From a virus, in IMG/VR virus record IMGVR_UViG_3300012005_000003, positions 13,041 to 77,040 of that record: 64,000 nt of DNA; one strand, given 5' to 3'. Every line of letters starts with the position of its first letter. The stretch's first letter is position 1. Shown here one piece after another: positions 56,310-64,000 of this stretch. The position numbers and the translations under genes are program-made. The notes under the pieces are model-generated. The model had not been told where the DNA came from and searched no databases. It saw only the letters and a program-made list of their open reading frames with translations.

Positions 56310-57634
56310 AACATATTCATAATAGGAATCATATCATCATATATCTCTTTCAAAGTAATAGATATAGATTTCTTTTTAGATTCTTCTATCCATTTAGAAC
56401 AAAACATGTCCCAAAAGAATTTATAAAACCTGTCATTCGCCTTATCTATTTCATAATTATCTAAATGTTCATATATTTCATTTTTGATGTTCAACCATAT
56501 AGATCCATATTCTTCTTTCTTTCCAATCCATTCGTTATCTATCTGCATGTCTATGAACAGTTTTGCATTTTTAAATTTATTTATGATCTTCCAACCCATC
56601 TTCATCTTCTGCTCATCAATTTTAGTGTCAGTTCCTAACGTATTAGAAAATGCCCAGTATCTTATACCAGATTGCCCATATTTTTCAAGCATTGGTTCAC
56701 ATGCTGTTGCATTGCCTGATGATTTACTAAACTTGTCACCTTTGCCATCAAGGGTGTGTCCAGTGATCATCAAAGTCTTCCAAGGTATTTGATTATTGAT
56801 AAAGTAAGACATAGCTATAGTATAGAATGCCCAAGTTCTGATGATGTCATGAGACTGGAATCTCATATCGAATATTGGACATTCCAACATATCATTATAT
56901 CCTCTATCTGCAGACCAAGCAATCTGAGGCGTTAATGCAGAAATGAACCAAGTATCAAAAGTGTATGTTTCATCTCCTGGTATATTTATACCGAAATTTC
57001 TTTCTCTTGAAATGGACCAATCCCACTGGATATTATCGCACCAATCATCAAACCTCTTTTTGTATTTTTCGGGTTTCCAATTAATCTTACTACCCATCTC
57101 TTTTATCTGAGAAATATGATCCTTGATATTGATGAACCAACCTTCTCCGGTTTTGATAATTGGAGTTTCACCAGTTCTTTCTATGAGTCCTTTATCGTCA
57201 AGTTCAGATTGTGATATAGATGTTTTTAATTGCTCAGACCATAAATATTCAGTAGTCTTTTTGTAAGCTATGCCTTTCTCTTTCAATATTTCAAAAGCTT
57301 GATATGCAATATCTATAGCAGTTTTATCATAAGTGTGATATTGATGATTCGAGAATTCTATACCACTGTTTTTGAATTCTTTTTTATAGTCTTCTGATTT
57401 ATCTATAGCAAAGCTTATTATATTCTCTTTACCCATTATGCCATTTTTAGATGCGAGTTTTCCTGTAGGGATGCCATTACAGTCGAAACAGAAAGGATAT
57501 AGAAGCTCTCTACCTTTTAATTTCTGATACTGCGCAATAAGATCTCCTTGAGTGTAAGAGAATATATGACCTATGTGTAATTTTCCTGATATAGTAGGAG
57601 GTGGAGTGTCGATTAAGAATTTATTTGTTTTCAT
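56297..57634 (-). CDS. Miniature valyl-tRNA synthetase-like protein without editing domain
   Basis: The ATG at 57632-57634 is chosen because MKTNKFLIDTPPPTISGKLH begins at the normal class I start; a longer frame to 57718 reads through a terminator hairpin. HIGH is at 20-23, KFSKS (for KMSKS) at 301-305. NGIPT, WDWSISRERNFG (204-215), DTWFISALTPQIAW (227-240) and SHDIIRTWAFYTI are valyl-type. Between SELDDK (143) and GWFINI (165) the usual editing domain of about 200 residues is gone. The chain ends at 445 residues inside the anticodon-binding part. It may charge tRNA without proofreading, or act on another amino acid acceptor. Confidence 0.75.
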   Translation of the reverse strand: MKTNKFLIDTPPPTISGKLHIGHIFSYTQGDLIAQYQKLKGRELLYPFCFDCNGIPTGKLASKNGIMGKENIISFAIDKSEDYKKEFKNSGIEFSNHQYHTYDKTAIDIAYQAFEILKEKGIAYKKTTEYLWSEQLKTSISQSELDDKGLIERTGETPIIKTGEGWFINIKDHISQIKEMGSKINWKPEKYKKRFDDWCDNIQWDWSISRERNFGINIPGDETYTFDTWFISALTPQIAWSADRGYNDMLECPIFDMRFQSHDIIRTWAFYTIAMSYFINNQIPWKTLMITGHTLDGKGDKFSKSSGNATACEPMLEKYGQSGIRYWAFSNTLGTDTKIDEQKMKMGWKIINKFKNAKLFIDMQIDNEWIGKKEEYGSIWLNIKNEIYEHLDNYEIDKANDRFYKFFWDMFCSKWIEESKKKSISITLKEIYDDMIPIMNMFYRK

Positions 57635-57662
57635 GATTTTTGGTTTTAGTTTTTTGTTTAAT

Positions 57663-57691
57663 AAAAAAGTCCAACATTTATAATGTTGGAC
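57663..57691 (-). terminator. Terminator between homing endonuclease and synthetase genes
   Basis: On the minus strand GTCCAACATT pairs with AATGTTGGAC and six T follow (complement of 57663-57668). It lies 29 bases before the synthetase ATG, so that gene needs its own promoter or read-through. Confidence 0.85.
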
Positions 57692-57801
57692 TCTATATAA
57701 TAGATATGTGCACAACATCAGACTCGAGTTGTGACAATGACAGTATTTAAAGCAAAAATAGATTTCATTTTACAAATATACAACTATATATTCAGATTAT
57801 T

Positions 57802-59607
57802 TCAATTGTTAATAACTTTATTTTCATAAATATACAAGTTACTTCCTGTGTCATAACACCTTTCGTATCCATTATCTGCCATGATCTCAAATTCAGTCTG
57901 ATCAATCGTACCCAATCCTTTATCAACTAATGAACTTTTGGTGAAACCAAAACGATGATACCTAATACCATTTTTCACATACCAGTAGTTTGGAACAGTC
58001 GTCTTCGAATAAGAAAATCCGATCTTCTCATAGACATTGTCTGATAAACTCGACCAATCTAGTGAAGCATAGCTGAACACCGATATAGGATTTATTTCCT
58101 TTAGAAAATGTCTGAATAATCTGCTAGCACCTCCGATCACATTAAGATCTATCTTGTTACAGAACCTTAATAATTCATAAACACCTTCTTCTACAATTCT
58201 ACCTGTAACTCTCCTTCCATGCCCGAATGACATCATCGATACAGGTTCATCATTATACACAAGAGTATATACTATTTTAGAACCAACGAAACCTTGAATA
58301 TGGTTGTCTTCCATGAACTCTTTGTAGATAGAATAATCTTCCACTTTCACGATCTTGCATTTCCTGGCATATATCTTTTCTGATATCAAGCCTAACATGT
58401 TCCTGATCCTTGATTTGACTATCGATTTCCTTTCCATCCAATCGTCTTCCCATATATGAACTAGATTGATGCCTTTGTCATGAGCCAATTTCTTCTTATC
58501 TATGTGGTAGTTCTTGTCTTTGAATTTATCTGAATGCCAGTAGACTCCGTTGTATTCGAATGCAACATTTTTAGAAGGGATAAAACAATCAAGCTCTAAG
58601 CCTATCTGGGCTCTATCGTTGGATATACAATCTTGATTTAAAGATCTAACATAATCTGTAAGTTCTTTTTCACATATAGAGCCAATGTTTACAGGATTGC
58701 ATATAATACAAGGATTTTCAATTTTGTTAACTTTAACCCTTTGTGAAAAGAAAGCTGCATTGATTTCGTAAATGTGATTATGTATACAACAAACAGTCAT
58801 TATTCCGTTTTCACATTTTTTAATATCATGATTTGGGAATTTTATTAAATAATTTTCGTATTCAATTTTATTCCTTGTTTCAGCAGTTTTTATTTTTACT
58901 TCTTTGTTCTGAGCAGTACTTTTAGCTCCATATCTTTCCAGATTTGTTTTTTCCGCTTTATCTTTAATGCTTTCATGTTTAGCAGCATTAGTGACTCCAT
59001 ACCTTTCTAGATTCGTTTCAACAATCTTATTTTTGACAATATCTGAACTGAATGTATGATCAACTCCGTATCTCTCCTGATTAGTTGAAATCATTTTATC
59101 CATCACCTCTTTGTTTCCTGCAGGAGTATCAGAACCATATCGCTCTTGATTGGTAGTTTTAACCTTGTCCTTTTTGGATTGTAATTTAGCTGTATTGGTT
59201 ACACCGTATTTCTTTAGGTTATTCTTTTTGATTGTATCCTGAACCTCTTTGGACTGCGATGGATTCAGAACACCATAAGTATCCATCATTGTTTGTTCGC
59301 GCTTTCTGATCGTCTCTGGATGACTCTGGCTGCATTTAGAAGAACATGTTTTACTGTAACCTGTATTTGTAGATAAAAATGTTACTTTTTTAATTTTACA
59401 CACTTCACATAAAACATCATCAGGTAATTTGTGATAATAATGGTAAAGCCTTTCTGAAAATGATGAATATGGATCTAAATTTTTTGTATAGTCTAATATA
59501 GCATCATAAAATTCAGGAAAATTAGTAGATATAAAGCTTTGTCTTGCTTTAGAATTGAAGGTTCCGTCTTCTTTGGTTATGATTGAAAGCTCTTGTTGGA
59601 ATTGCAT
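57802..59607 (-). CDS. Homing endonuclease with YG repeats and Vsr-like nuclease domain, 601 aa
   Basis: Residues 80-110 include Cys pairs (CEVCKIKKV and CSSKCSQSHPE). Residues about 105-230 hold six repeats of about 20 residues (TNLERYGVTNAAKHESIKDK), each with ERYG or KKYG, which likely contact DNA. A further zinc-like segment (NPCIICNP) precedes ELDCFIPSKNVAFEYNGVYWHS, the nuclease core of the type seen in Vsr repair enzymes, and IWEDDW. A GNAT-like or novel domain follows (about 430-560). Free-standing homing enzymes of this type are common in T4-like phages and cut genomes lacking the element. It lies downstream of the capsid gene, beside a paralogue. Confidence 0.75.
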   Translation of the reverse strand: MQFQQELSIITKEDGTFNSKARQSFISTNFPEFYDAILDYTKNLDPYSSFSERLYHYYHKLPDDVLCEVCKIKKVTFLSTNTGYSKTCSSKCSQSHPETIRKREQTMMDTYGVLNPSQSKEVQDTIKKNNLKKYGVTNTAKLQSKKDKVKTTNQERYGSDTPAGNKEVMDKMISTNQERYGVDHTFSSDIVKNKIVETNLERYGVTNAAKHESIKDKAEKTNLERYGAKSTAQNKEVKIKTAETRNKIEYENYLIKFPNHDIKKCENGIMTVCCIHNHIYEINAAFFSQRVKVNKIENPCIICNPVNIGSICEKELTDYVRSLNQDCISNDRAQIGLELDCFIPSKNVAFEYNGVYWHSDKFKDKNYHIDKKKLAHDKGINLVHIWEDDWMERKSIVKSRIRNMLGLISEKIYARKCKIVKVEDYSIYKEFMEDNHIQGFVGSKIVYTLVYNDEPVSMMSFGHGRRVTGRIVEEGVYELLRFCNKIDLNVIGGASRLFRHFLKEINPISVFSYASLDWSSLSDNVYEKIGFSYSKTTVPNYWYVKNGIRYHRFGFTKSSLVDKGLGTIDQTEFEIMADNGYERCYDTGSNLYIYENKVINN

Positions 59608-59637
59608 GTATAAATTTACTAATTATTTTTGAGTAAA

Positions 59638-61329
59638 TTAAATTTTTACTCTATGATTATAGGTGTAAAGGTTGGATCCAGAATCGTATATCATGTTACA
59701 ATCATTATCATTTATGGTATTTTTATCTATACCAAGACGATGGTAACGAATTCTATTTTTGATATACCAATTACTGGGAACTGTTGTTTTGAAATATTCA
59801 AAACCCAATTTTTCATATACTGTATCATTTAAATTTGACCAATCTAGTGAAGCATAACTGAATACTGATATAGGGTTTATTTCCTTTAGAAAATGTTTAA
59901 ATAGTTTACTTGCGCCACCTACAATATTTGTATCAATCTTATTACAAAACCTTAAAAGCTCATAAACATCTTCCTCTTTTTTCTTGCCTGTTATCATTCT
60001 AGCATGACCAAAAGACATCATTGAAACAATAATACCATTATACACAAGAGCATAAACAATCTTTGAATTGACAAATCCCTGTATATGATTCTCCTCCATA
60101 AAATCTTTATATACTGTTAAATCTTCAACTTTAACAATTTTACATTTTCTGGCATAGATACGTTCTGAAGTGTAACCTAGTATATTTTTAATCCTGGATT
60201 TAACTATATGCTTCTTCAATATCCAGATATCTTCCCATACATGTATAAGATTTATGCCTTTTTCATAAGCCTTTTTCTTTTTGTCTATATGGTAGTTTCT
60301 GCCTTTGAATTTATCAGAATGCCAGTAAATTCCATTATATTCTATAGCAATATTTTTTGAAGGAATATAACAATCTAATTCTCTTCCTATCTGTTCTCTG
60401 TCATTTATTATACATTCATCTCCGAATGATTTTATATAATCTATGAGTTCTTTTTCAGCAATAGATCCAACATCAATTGGATTACATATAACACATGGAT
60501 TTTCTACACCATATCTTCTGGTTCTCTGTCTAAAATCTCCTGTGTATATTTGATAATCATGTCCATTTATACATGTAATAGTTAGTATGCTTTTATTAGT
60601 AGCTTTTATTTTAAATTCAGGATATTTAAGTATATATTTTTCAAGTTCTTTTTTATTATTTTTTATAGAAGCTTTATTTTTTACTATATCACTTTTTGCA
60701 GCATTTTCATGACCGTATTTTTCTAGATTTGTTTTGGCCATTTTGTCTTTGACCACTTGATTCTGAGCTACATTTTCGTGACCATATTTTTCTAAGTTGG
60801 TTTTCTTAGCTTTATCTCTAACTTCTTTACTACCTGTAGGAGAATTTGAACCGTATCTCTCTTGGTTTGTCGCATTAGTTTTATCTCTTACTGTTTTCAG
60901 TTTTGCTGTATGAGTCACTCCGTATTTTGCAAGATTATTCTTCTTTATGGTTTCTTGGACCTCTTTGGATTGTGATGGACTTGTCACTCCGTATTTTTCC
61001 ATGAAAGAATTTTGTAAATTCTTTTTTGTTTCTGGATGATTCATGCTGCATTTAGGTCCGCAAGTTCTTGTATATCCTTTATTGATACTTAGAAATGCAC
61101 ATAGATCTTTTTTGCATACTGGGCAAACAACGGTATCAGGTATTTTGTAAATATAGTGGTATATCTTTTGTGAAAATTTATCTCCTACTGTTATATCTTT
61201 GGTATATTCTAATATAGCTTTATGGAATTCTGGATATAATGAAGATATGCGAGGTTCTCTGATCTTTCCGTTTGAGAAATCTTCAGAGTCTTCCTTTTTT
61301 AGTTCGTTTATTATTTCTTTAAAATCCAT
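59638..61329 (-). CDS. Second homing endonuclease, paralogue, 563 aa
   Basis: Shares the whole plan of the gene next to it: Cys pairs (CPVCKK, CGPKC), YG repeats (TNLEKYGHENVAQNQVVKDK), NPCVICNP, ELDCYIPSKNIAIEYNGIYWHS, and VWEDIW. The repeats are fewer (five). The C-terminal region is about 75 percent identical by eye, whereas the repeat region differs more, so the two may have different cutting sites. Their codon use is more AT-rich than the capsid gene. They sit between gp23 and the synthetase gene, an essential-gene location typical for homing. Confidence 0.75.
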   Translation of the reverse strand: MDFKEIINELKKEDSEDFSNGKIREPRISSLYPEFHKAILEYTKDITVGDKFSQKIYHYIYKIPDTVVCPVCKKDLCAFLSINKGYTRTCGPKCSMNHPETKKNLQNSFMEKYGVTSPSQSKEVQETIKKNNLAKYGVTHTAKLKTVRDKTNATNQERYGSNSPTGSKEVRDKAKKTNLEKYGHENVAQNQVVKDKMAKTNLEKYGHENAAKSDIVKNKASIKNNKKELEKYILKYPEFKIKATNKSILTITCINGHDYQIYTGDFRQRTRRYGVENPCVICNPIDVGSIAEKELIDYIKSFGDECIINDREQIGRELDCYIPSKNIAIEYNGIYWHSDKFKGRNYHIDKKKKAYEKGINLIHVWEDIWILKKHIVKSRIKNILGYTSERIYARKCKIVKVEDLTVYKDFMEENHIQGFVNSKIVYALVYNGIIVSMMSFGHARMITGKKKEEDVYELLRFCNKIDTNIVGGASKLFKHFLKEINPISVFSYASLDWSNLNDTVYEKLGFEYFKTTVPSNWYIKNRIRYHRLGIDKNTINDNDCNMIYDSGSNLYTYNHRVKI

Positions 61330-61387
61330 ATTGCAATATAAGTATATTCTGAGTATTTATATTCATATTTACTCTAATTGATTAAAC

Positions 61388-61419
61388 AAAAAACCCTGAC
61401 ATGAATGCCAGGGTTTTTA
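61388..61419 (-). terminator. Terminator after the major capsid gene
   Basis: On the minus strand CCCTG (with flanking pairs) forms a stem with CAGGG around a GCATTCATGT loop, flanked by A and T runs. It lies about 20 bases after the gp23 stop and isolates the abundant capsid message from the homing genes. Confidence 0.85.
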
Positions 61420-61438
61420 TTATTTGTTTAGTAAAAGA

Positions 61439-63121
61439 TTACACTAAGTAAGATAAAGGATCAGTTACTTTAATTGTTAAGTATTGTTTTTGAGGGAAGA
61501 ATCCGCCTTCAACAACAGCGTAACGAGAACGTAAAAATAATCTTGGTGCTCTAGTTGCTTCAGAAATTAAACTGATTGATTGTGCCATTAAGTAAGGTAC
61601 GAATACGATACCTGGTTGATCAACTTCGTTACGACGGCCTAACACAACACGATTATCATCATACTTCATGTATGGATCAACGTAAACTTGAATACCTGCA
61701 ATTTGTCCTACTGGATATAATTGACCGTTAGTGTTCATGTTTCCTTTAACAGGACTGATTGTGTAAGCAGCAGCATCAGATAAAGCAGCAGCGATACGGC
61801 CGTTAGTTACTAAATAAGTAGCAGGCCCGATTCGTCCTTCAGAAGCAATAAAGTTGCTACCAGCAAATATTTTAGAACATAACTTACGCTGTATAGCATG
61901 AGTAGTTTCACCTTGAGGTCCACCAGCAGCTAAGTAAGCAGTATCTAAGTCGAAAATTGTACCTGTGCCCATAACTGGAGCAGCAGCTCTGTTTAATTCT
62001 CCCATTTGGAAAATCTTCTCAACAATTTGACGAGAGATAGTTTGAGATAATTCATTAACTAAAACTGATTCTAATTTCTGAACGATGTCGATTCCTGTTT
62101 GAGATTTGATATCTTCCATCTCTGTACGCTTTAAAGCAGAAGAGATTTCGATAGTACCAACAGTTACACGCTTAGTAGAAACGTTTGGAGCGATAATTCC
62201 TGGGTAGTTCATATCATCTTCTTGACGAGACATTGGGTAAGACTTGTTCCAGTTAGAAACGAAACCTGGGATATGGTCTTCCATAGCTGAAATTAATTCA
62301 ACAGATGCTGTAGTAAAAGCACCAGTAGGAACAGCAGTTGTAGCAACACCGTTAACTGTTGTTGGAGCAGCAAAACCTAAATTAATAACATCAGAAACTA
62401 CTTCTGTTATTGTAAATGTGTTTTTACTACCATCGAATGTATAACTACCAGCAGAAGCTGTGTTATTCTGACGATATGATCTTAACATTGGCAAACCATC
62501 GATACGAGAGTATCCTAAGAACTCTAATACATGTGTTTTAGAAACTGAAGGCTCAATTAAAGCATCAGCTAAAGTAATACCAGTTATTGAAACAAATATA
62601 CGTTTGTTTAATCCACCTTGAGATAATACAGCGCCAGCATTAGCAATTAAAGCATTTAAGAAAGTTTTAGCAGTTGCCATGTCAGCAGTACCGAAACGAA
62701 TTTTGAACACTTGAGGTCTTTCGTCTGTTCCATCTGGAGTATCATCGTAACGATAGTCTACGTAGAATAAGTCTATAACTGGTCCTGGAGTTGGTTTAAC
62801 AGGAACTAAGTCTAAACCGATTGTTTGTGCAGCAACTTTCATTGAAGCAGCTAACAATTGTTGACCTAAGTCACCTGAACCTACTGCACCACTTGCTGTA
62901 TAAGCAGCACCTGGGATTGTACCTGCGGTTGGAGAAATAACTGCGCCCATACCTGAAACGTTAGCGTTGTTCGCGTAAGCGATGTTCTCATTTAATTGGT
63001 GATATTCTGCATACTCAGCCATCCATGACTTTTTGTAACTGTCAGTTCCAACACCTAAGCTCTCGATAATCGGAGCCCATTTTTTTTCGATTTTTTTCTT
63101 GTCGATTTGAACGTGGTTCAT
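61439..63121 (-). CDS. 23: gp23-type major capsid protein, 560 aa
   Basis: The capsid shell protein with HK97-type fold. The N-terminal part MNHVQIDKKKIEKKWAPIIE is a propeptide like that of T4 gp23 (MTIKTKAELLNKWKPLLE). The end YHQLNENIAYANN provides an L-N-E cleavage point after Glu45, near the T4 site at residue 65. VSTKRVTVGTIEISSALKRTEMEDIKSQTG (about 290-320), then VLVNELSQTISRQIVEKIFQMG, is the gp23 core. A segment with ILGPASYLVTNG-like sequence and the ending FFPQKQYLTIKVTDPLSYLV follow. Length near T4's 521. Third-position base use is less AT-rich than in accessory genes, fitting high expression. Confidence 0.95.
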   Translation of the reverse strand: MNHVQIDKKKIEKKWAPIIESLGVGTDSYKKSWMAEYAEYHQLNENIAYANNANVSGMGAVISPTAGTIPGAAYTASGAVGSGDLGQQLLAASMKVAAQTIGLDLVPVKPTPGPVIDLFYVDYRYDDTPDGTDERPQVFKIRFGTADMATAKTFLNALIANAGAVLSQGGLNKRIFVSITGITLADALIEPSVSKTHVLEFLGYSRIDGLPMLRSYRQNNTASAGSYTFDGSKNTFTITEVVSDVINLGFAAPTTVNGVATTAVPTGAFTTASVELISAMEDHIPGFVSNWNKSYPMSRQEDDMNYPGIIAPNVSTKRVTVGTIEISSALKRTEMEDIKSQTGIDIVQKLESVLVNELSQTISRQIVEKIFQMGELNRAAAPVMGTGTIFDLDTAYLAAGGPQGETTHAIQRKLCSKIFAGSNFIASEGRIGPATYLVTNGRIAAALSDAAAYTISPVKGNMNTNGQLYPVGQIAGIQVYVDPYMKYDDNRVVLGRRNEVDQPGIVFVPYLMAQSISLISEATRAPRLFLRSRYAVVEGGFFPQKQYLTIKVTDPLSYLV

Positions 63122-63206
63122 TTTCGTGTTTTTTTGTTTTTGGTTGTTTTGTGTTAGTATATATGCGAGCTAAAAAAGTGTCTTTTTTCCACTTTTTTGC
63201 CGTATA

Positions 63207-64000
63207 TTACTTTAGCCTATCGAACTTGTTTAACATTGATTGGATTTGGCTTTCGTTTAATAGATCATTGTCTATTAAATTAGTTCCTAATACTTTCTTT
63301 GATTCAACAATCGGTTCAGCTGTGTTGAACTTACGTGTTGCCCAGAAATGTTCCATTTTGTCTTGAGTGTCTATAGAATAGAACTTAGATTGTGCGATAA
63401 CAGATCTTTGTGCATTTACGTCCAACGATTCCCATAACGGTTTAATGCTAGATGGGATGTTTTTGATCAATCTTTCTTCTTGAGTTTCAGCTTCAACAGA
63501 TAATGCTTTGTGCATGATTTTCAAAACGTCAGTCTTAGAGAAGTATCCGTTGCTTTCTTTTATTGCAACAATAACTGTTTCTTGTTCTTCGTTTGATAAC
63601 TGTTTGAAGTTTTTGATCTCGCTTTCGTTTAAGAAAGTGAAGAAATGTGGCTCTTCTTGTTTGGAGGCTTCTCGTTTTTTAGTCTCCAGGATAAGCGCCT
63701 GTATGCTTTCGGTCAAATTTTTAGATTCGATAACTTCTTCCTCTGCAGGAACAAGTTCATTCTCTTGTTTTAATACTTGTTCACCTGAGTTTGTTAACTC
63801 GATAGTGATACCTTCTTCTCCGATGTTGATAACTTTACCAACTTCAGTAGTTCCGTCGATCTTAACTACCATGTCCATGCAGATTCCACATATTGGCTCG
63901 ATAGCTGCAACAACTGGAGCTTCTTCACCTTCTTTAGAAACAACTGGCTCAGTTGCAGGTTCAGAGATGATTTTAGTTAAAGTAACTTCTGCTTCAGGAG
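63207..64000 (-). CDS. gp22-like prohead scaffold protein (5' end outside window)
   Basis: The frame is open to the window edge, past the first internal ATG at 63878; upstream it reads an acidic, Pro/Glu-rich stretch (SEPATEPVVSKEGEEAP), so at least 264 residues. Its place, directly upstream of gp23 in transcription order, and its acidic helical nature fit T4 gp22, the core scaffold that is destroyed by the gp21 protease. L-x-E-S sites occur at about 63716 (NLTES), 63632 (FLNES) and 63263 (LLNES), the same signature as in the leaders. A gp21-gp22 fusion or another core protein is possible because the N-terminus is missing. Confidence 0.72.
   Translation of the reverse strand, partial: PEAEVTLTKIISEPATEPVVSKEGEEAPVVAAIEPICGICMDMVVKIDGTTEVGKVINIGEEGITIELTNSGEQVLKQENELVPAEEEVIESKNLTESIQALILETKKREASKQEEPHFFTFLNESEIKNFKQLSNEEQETVIVAIKESNGYFSKTDVLKIMHKALSVEAETQEERLIKNIPSSIKPLWESLDVNAQRSVIAQSKFYSIDTQDKMEHFWATRKFNTAEPIVESKKVLGTNLIDNDLLNESQIQSMLNKFDRLK

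Overview
The window looks like part of a large, AT-rich, T4-related tailed phage (myovirus type), probably of a Bacteroidetes host. Phage markers are a gp23-type major capsid protein preceded by a gp22-like scaffold, a gp4-like head-completion protein, a gp47-like recombination protein, a block of giant tail-fibre/baseplate genes, homing endonucleases beside the capsid gene, and many short tightly packed genes. The host guess rests on the absence of clear Shine-Dalgarno sites, the very A-rich start regions, TAnnTTTG-like boxes in front of some genes, and tail-fibre types common in Bacteroidetes phages. It is inference.

Layout. 0-2 kb: the end of a TnpB-like RuvC protein, directly followed by a headless DUF932-like gene, then an unknown gene. 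2-8.4 kb (minus): MazG-like dUTPase, NadR-like kinase, unknown genes, and a large hydrophobic repeat protein split by a frame change. 9-12.6 kb (minus): proteins with T4-like capsid-targeting leaders. 12.7-13.6 kb (plus): a gp47/Mre11-like protein whose metal-binding residues are gone. 13.6-28.6 kb (minus): virion genes, with three or four long tail-fibre/spike/baseplate proteins. 28.6-34 kb: mixed small genes, an H1-like basic protein and a deoxyribonucleotidase. 34-42.7 kb (minus): accessory genes (cupin, HD, OB-like, zinc ribbons), one tRNA with anticodon CAU, gp4-like and a stand-alone CHC2 zinc finger. 42.7-45.2 kb (plus): small genes, a KH-domain frame without a start codon, dephospho-CoA kinase, and a leader-bearing ADP-ribosyltransferase-like protein. 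45.9-46.3 kb is non-coding. 46.3-50.6 kb (minus): accessory genes. 50.7-55.7 kb (plus): a dense run of leader-bearing genes. 55.8-64 kb: a SET protein, a miniature valyl-tRNA synthetase without an editing domain, two homing endonucleases, gp23 and gp22.

The main discovery candidate is a packaging-and-injection system. About 19 proteins of unrelated body sequence begin with the same short leader (types MKHIKLFEQFLNES, MIxNFKQFLNES, MKTIKTYETFINER). It closely resembles the T4 capsid-targeting sequence (MKTYQEFIAEA) that sends internal proteins and Alt into the prohead and is cut by the gp21 protease after L/I-x-E. The same LNE/LTE signature occurs at the expected propeptide end of this gp23 and several times in the gp22-like scaffold. 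The leader-bearing set includes three ADP-ribosyltransferase-like proteins, one papain/transglutaminase-like protein and two repeat proteins. This suggests a large cargo of enzymes delivered with the DNA.

Limits: everything here was read by eye. No database search, structure prediction or codon statistics were run. Family names without high confidence are motif-based guesses.
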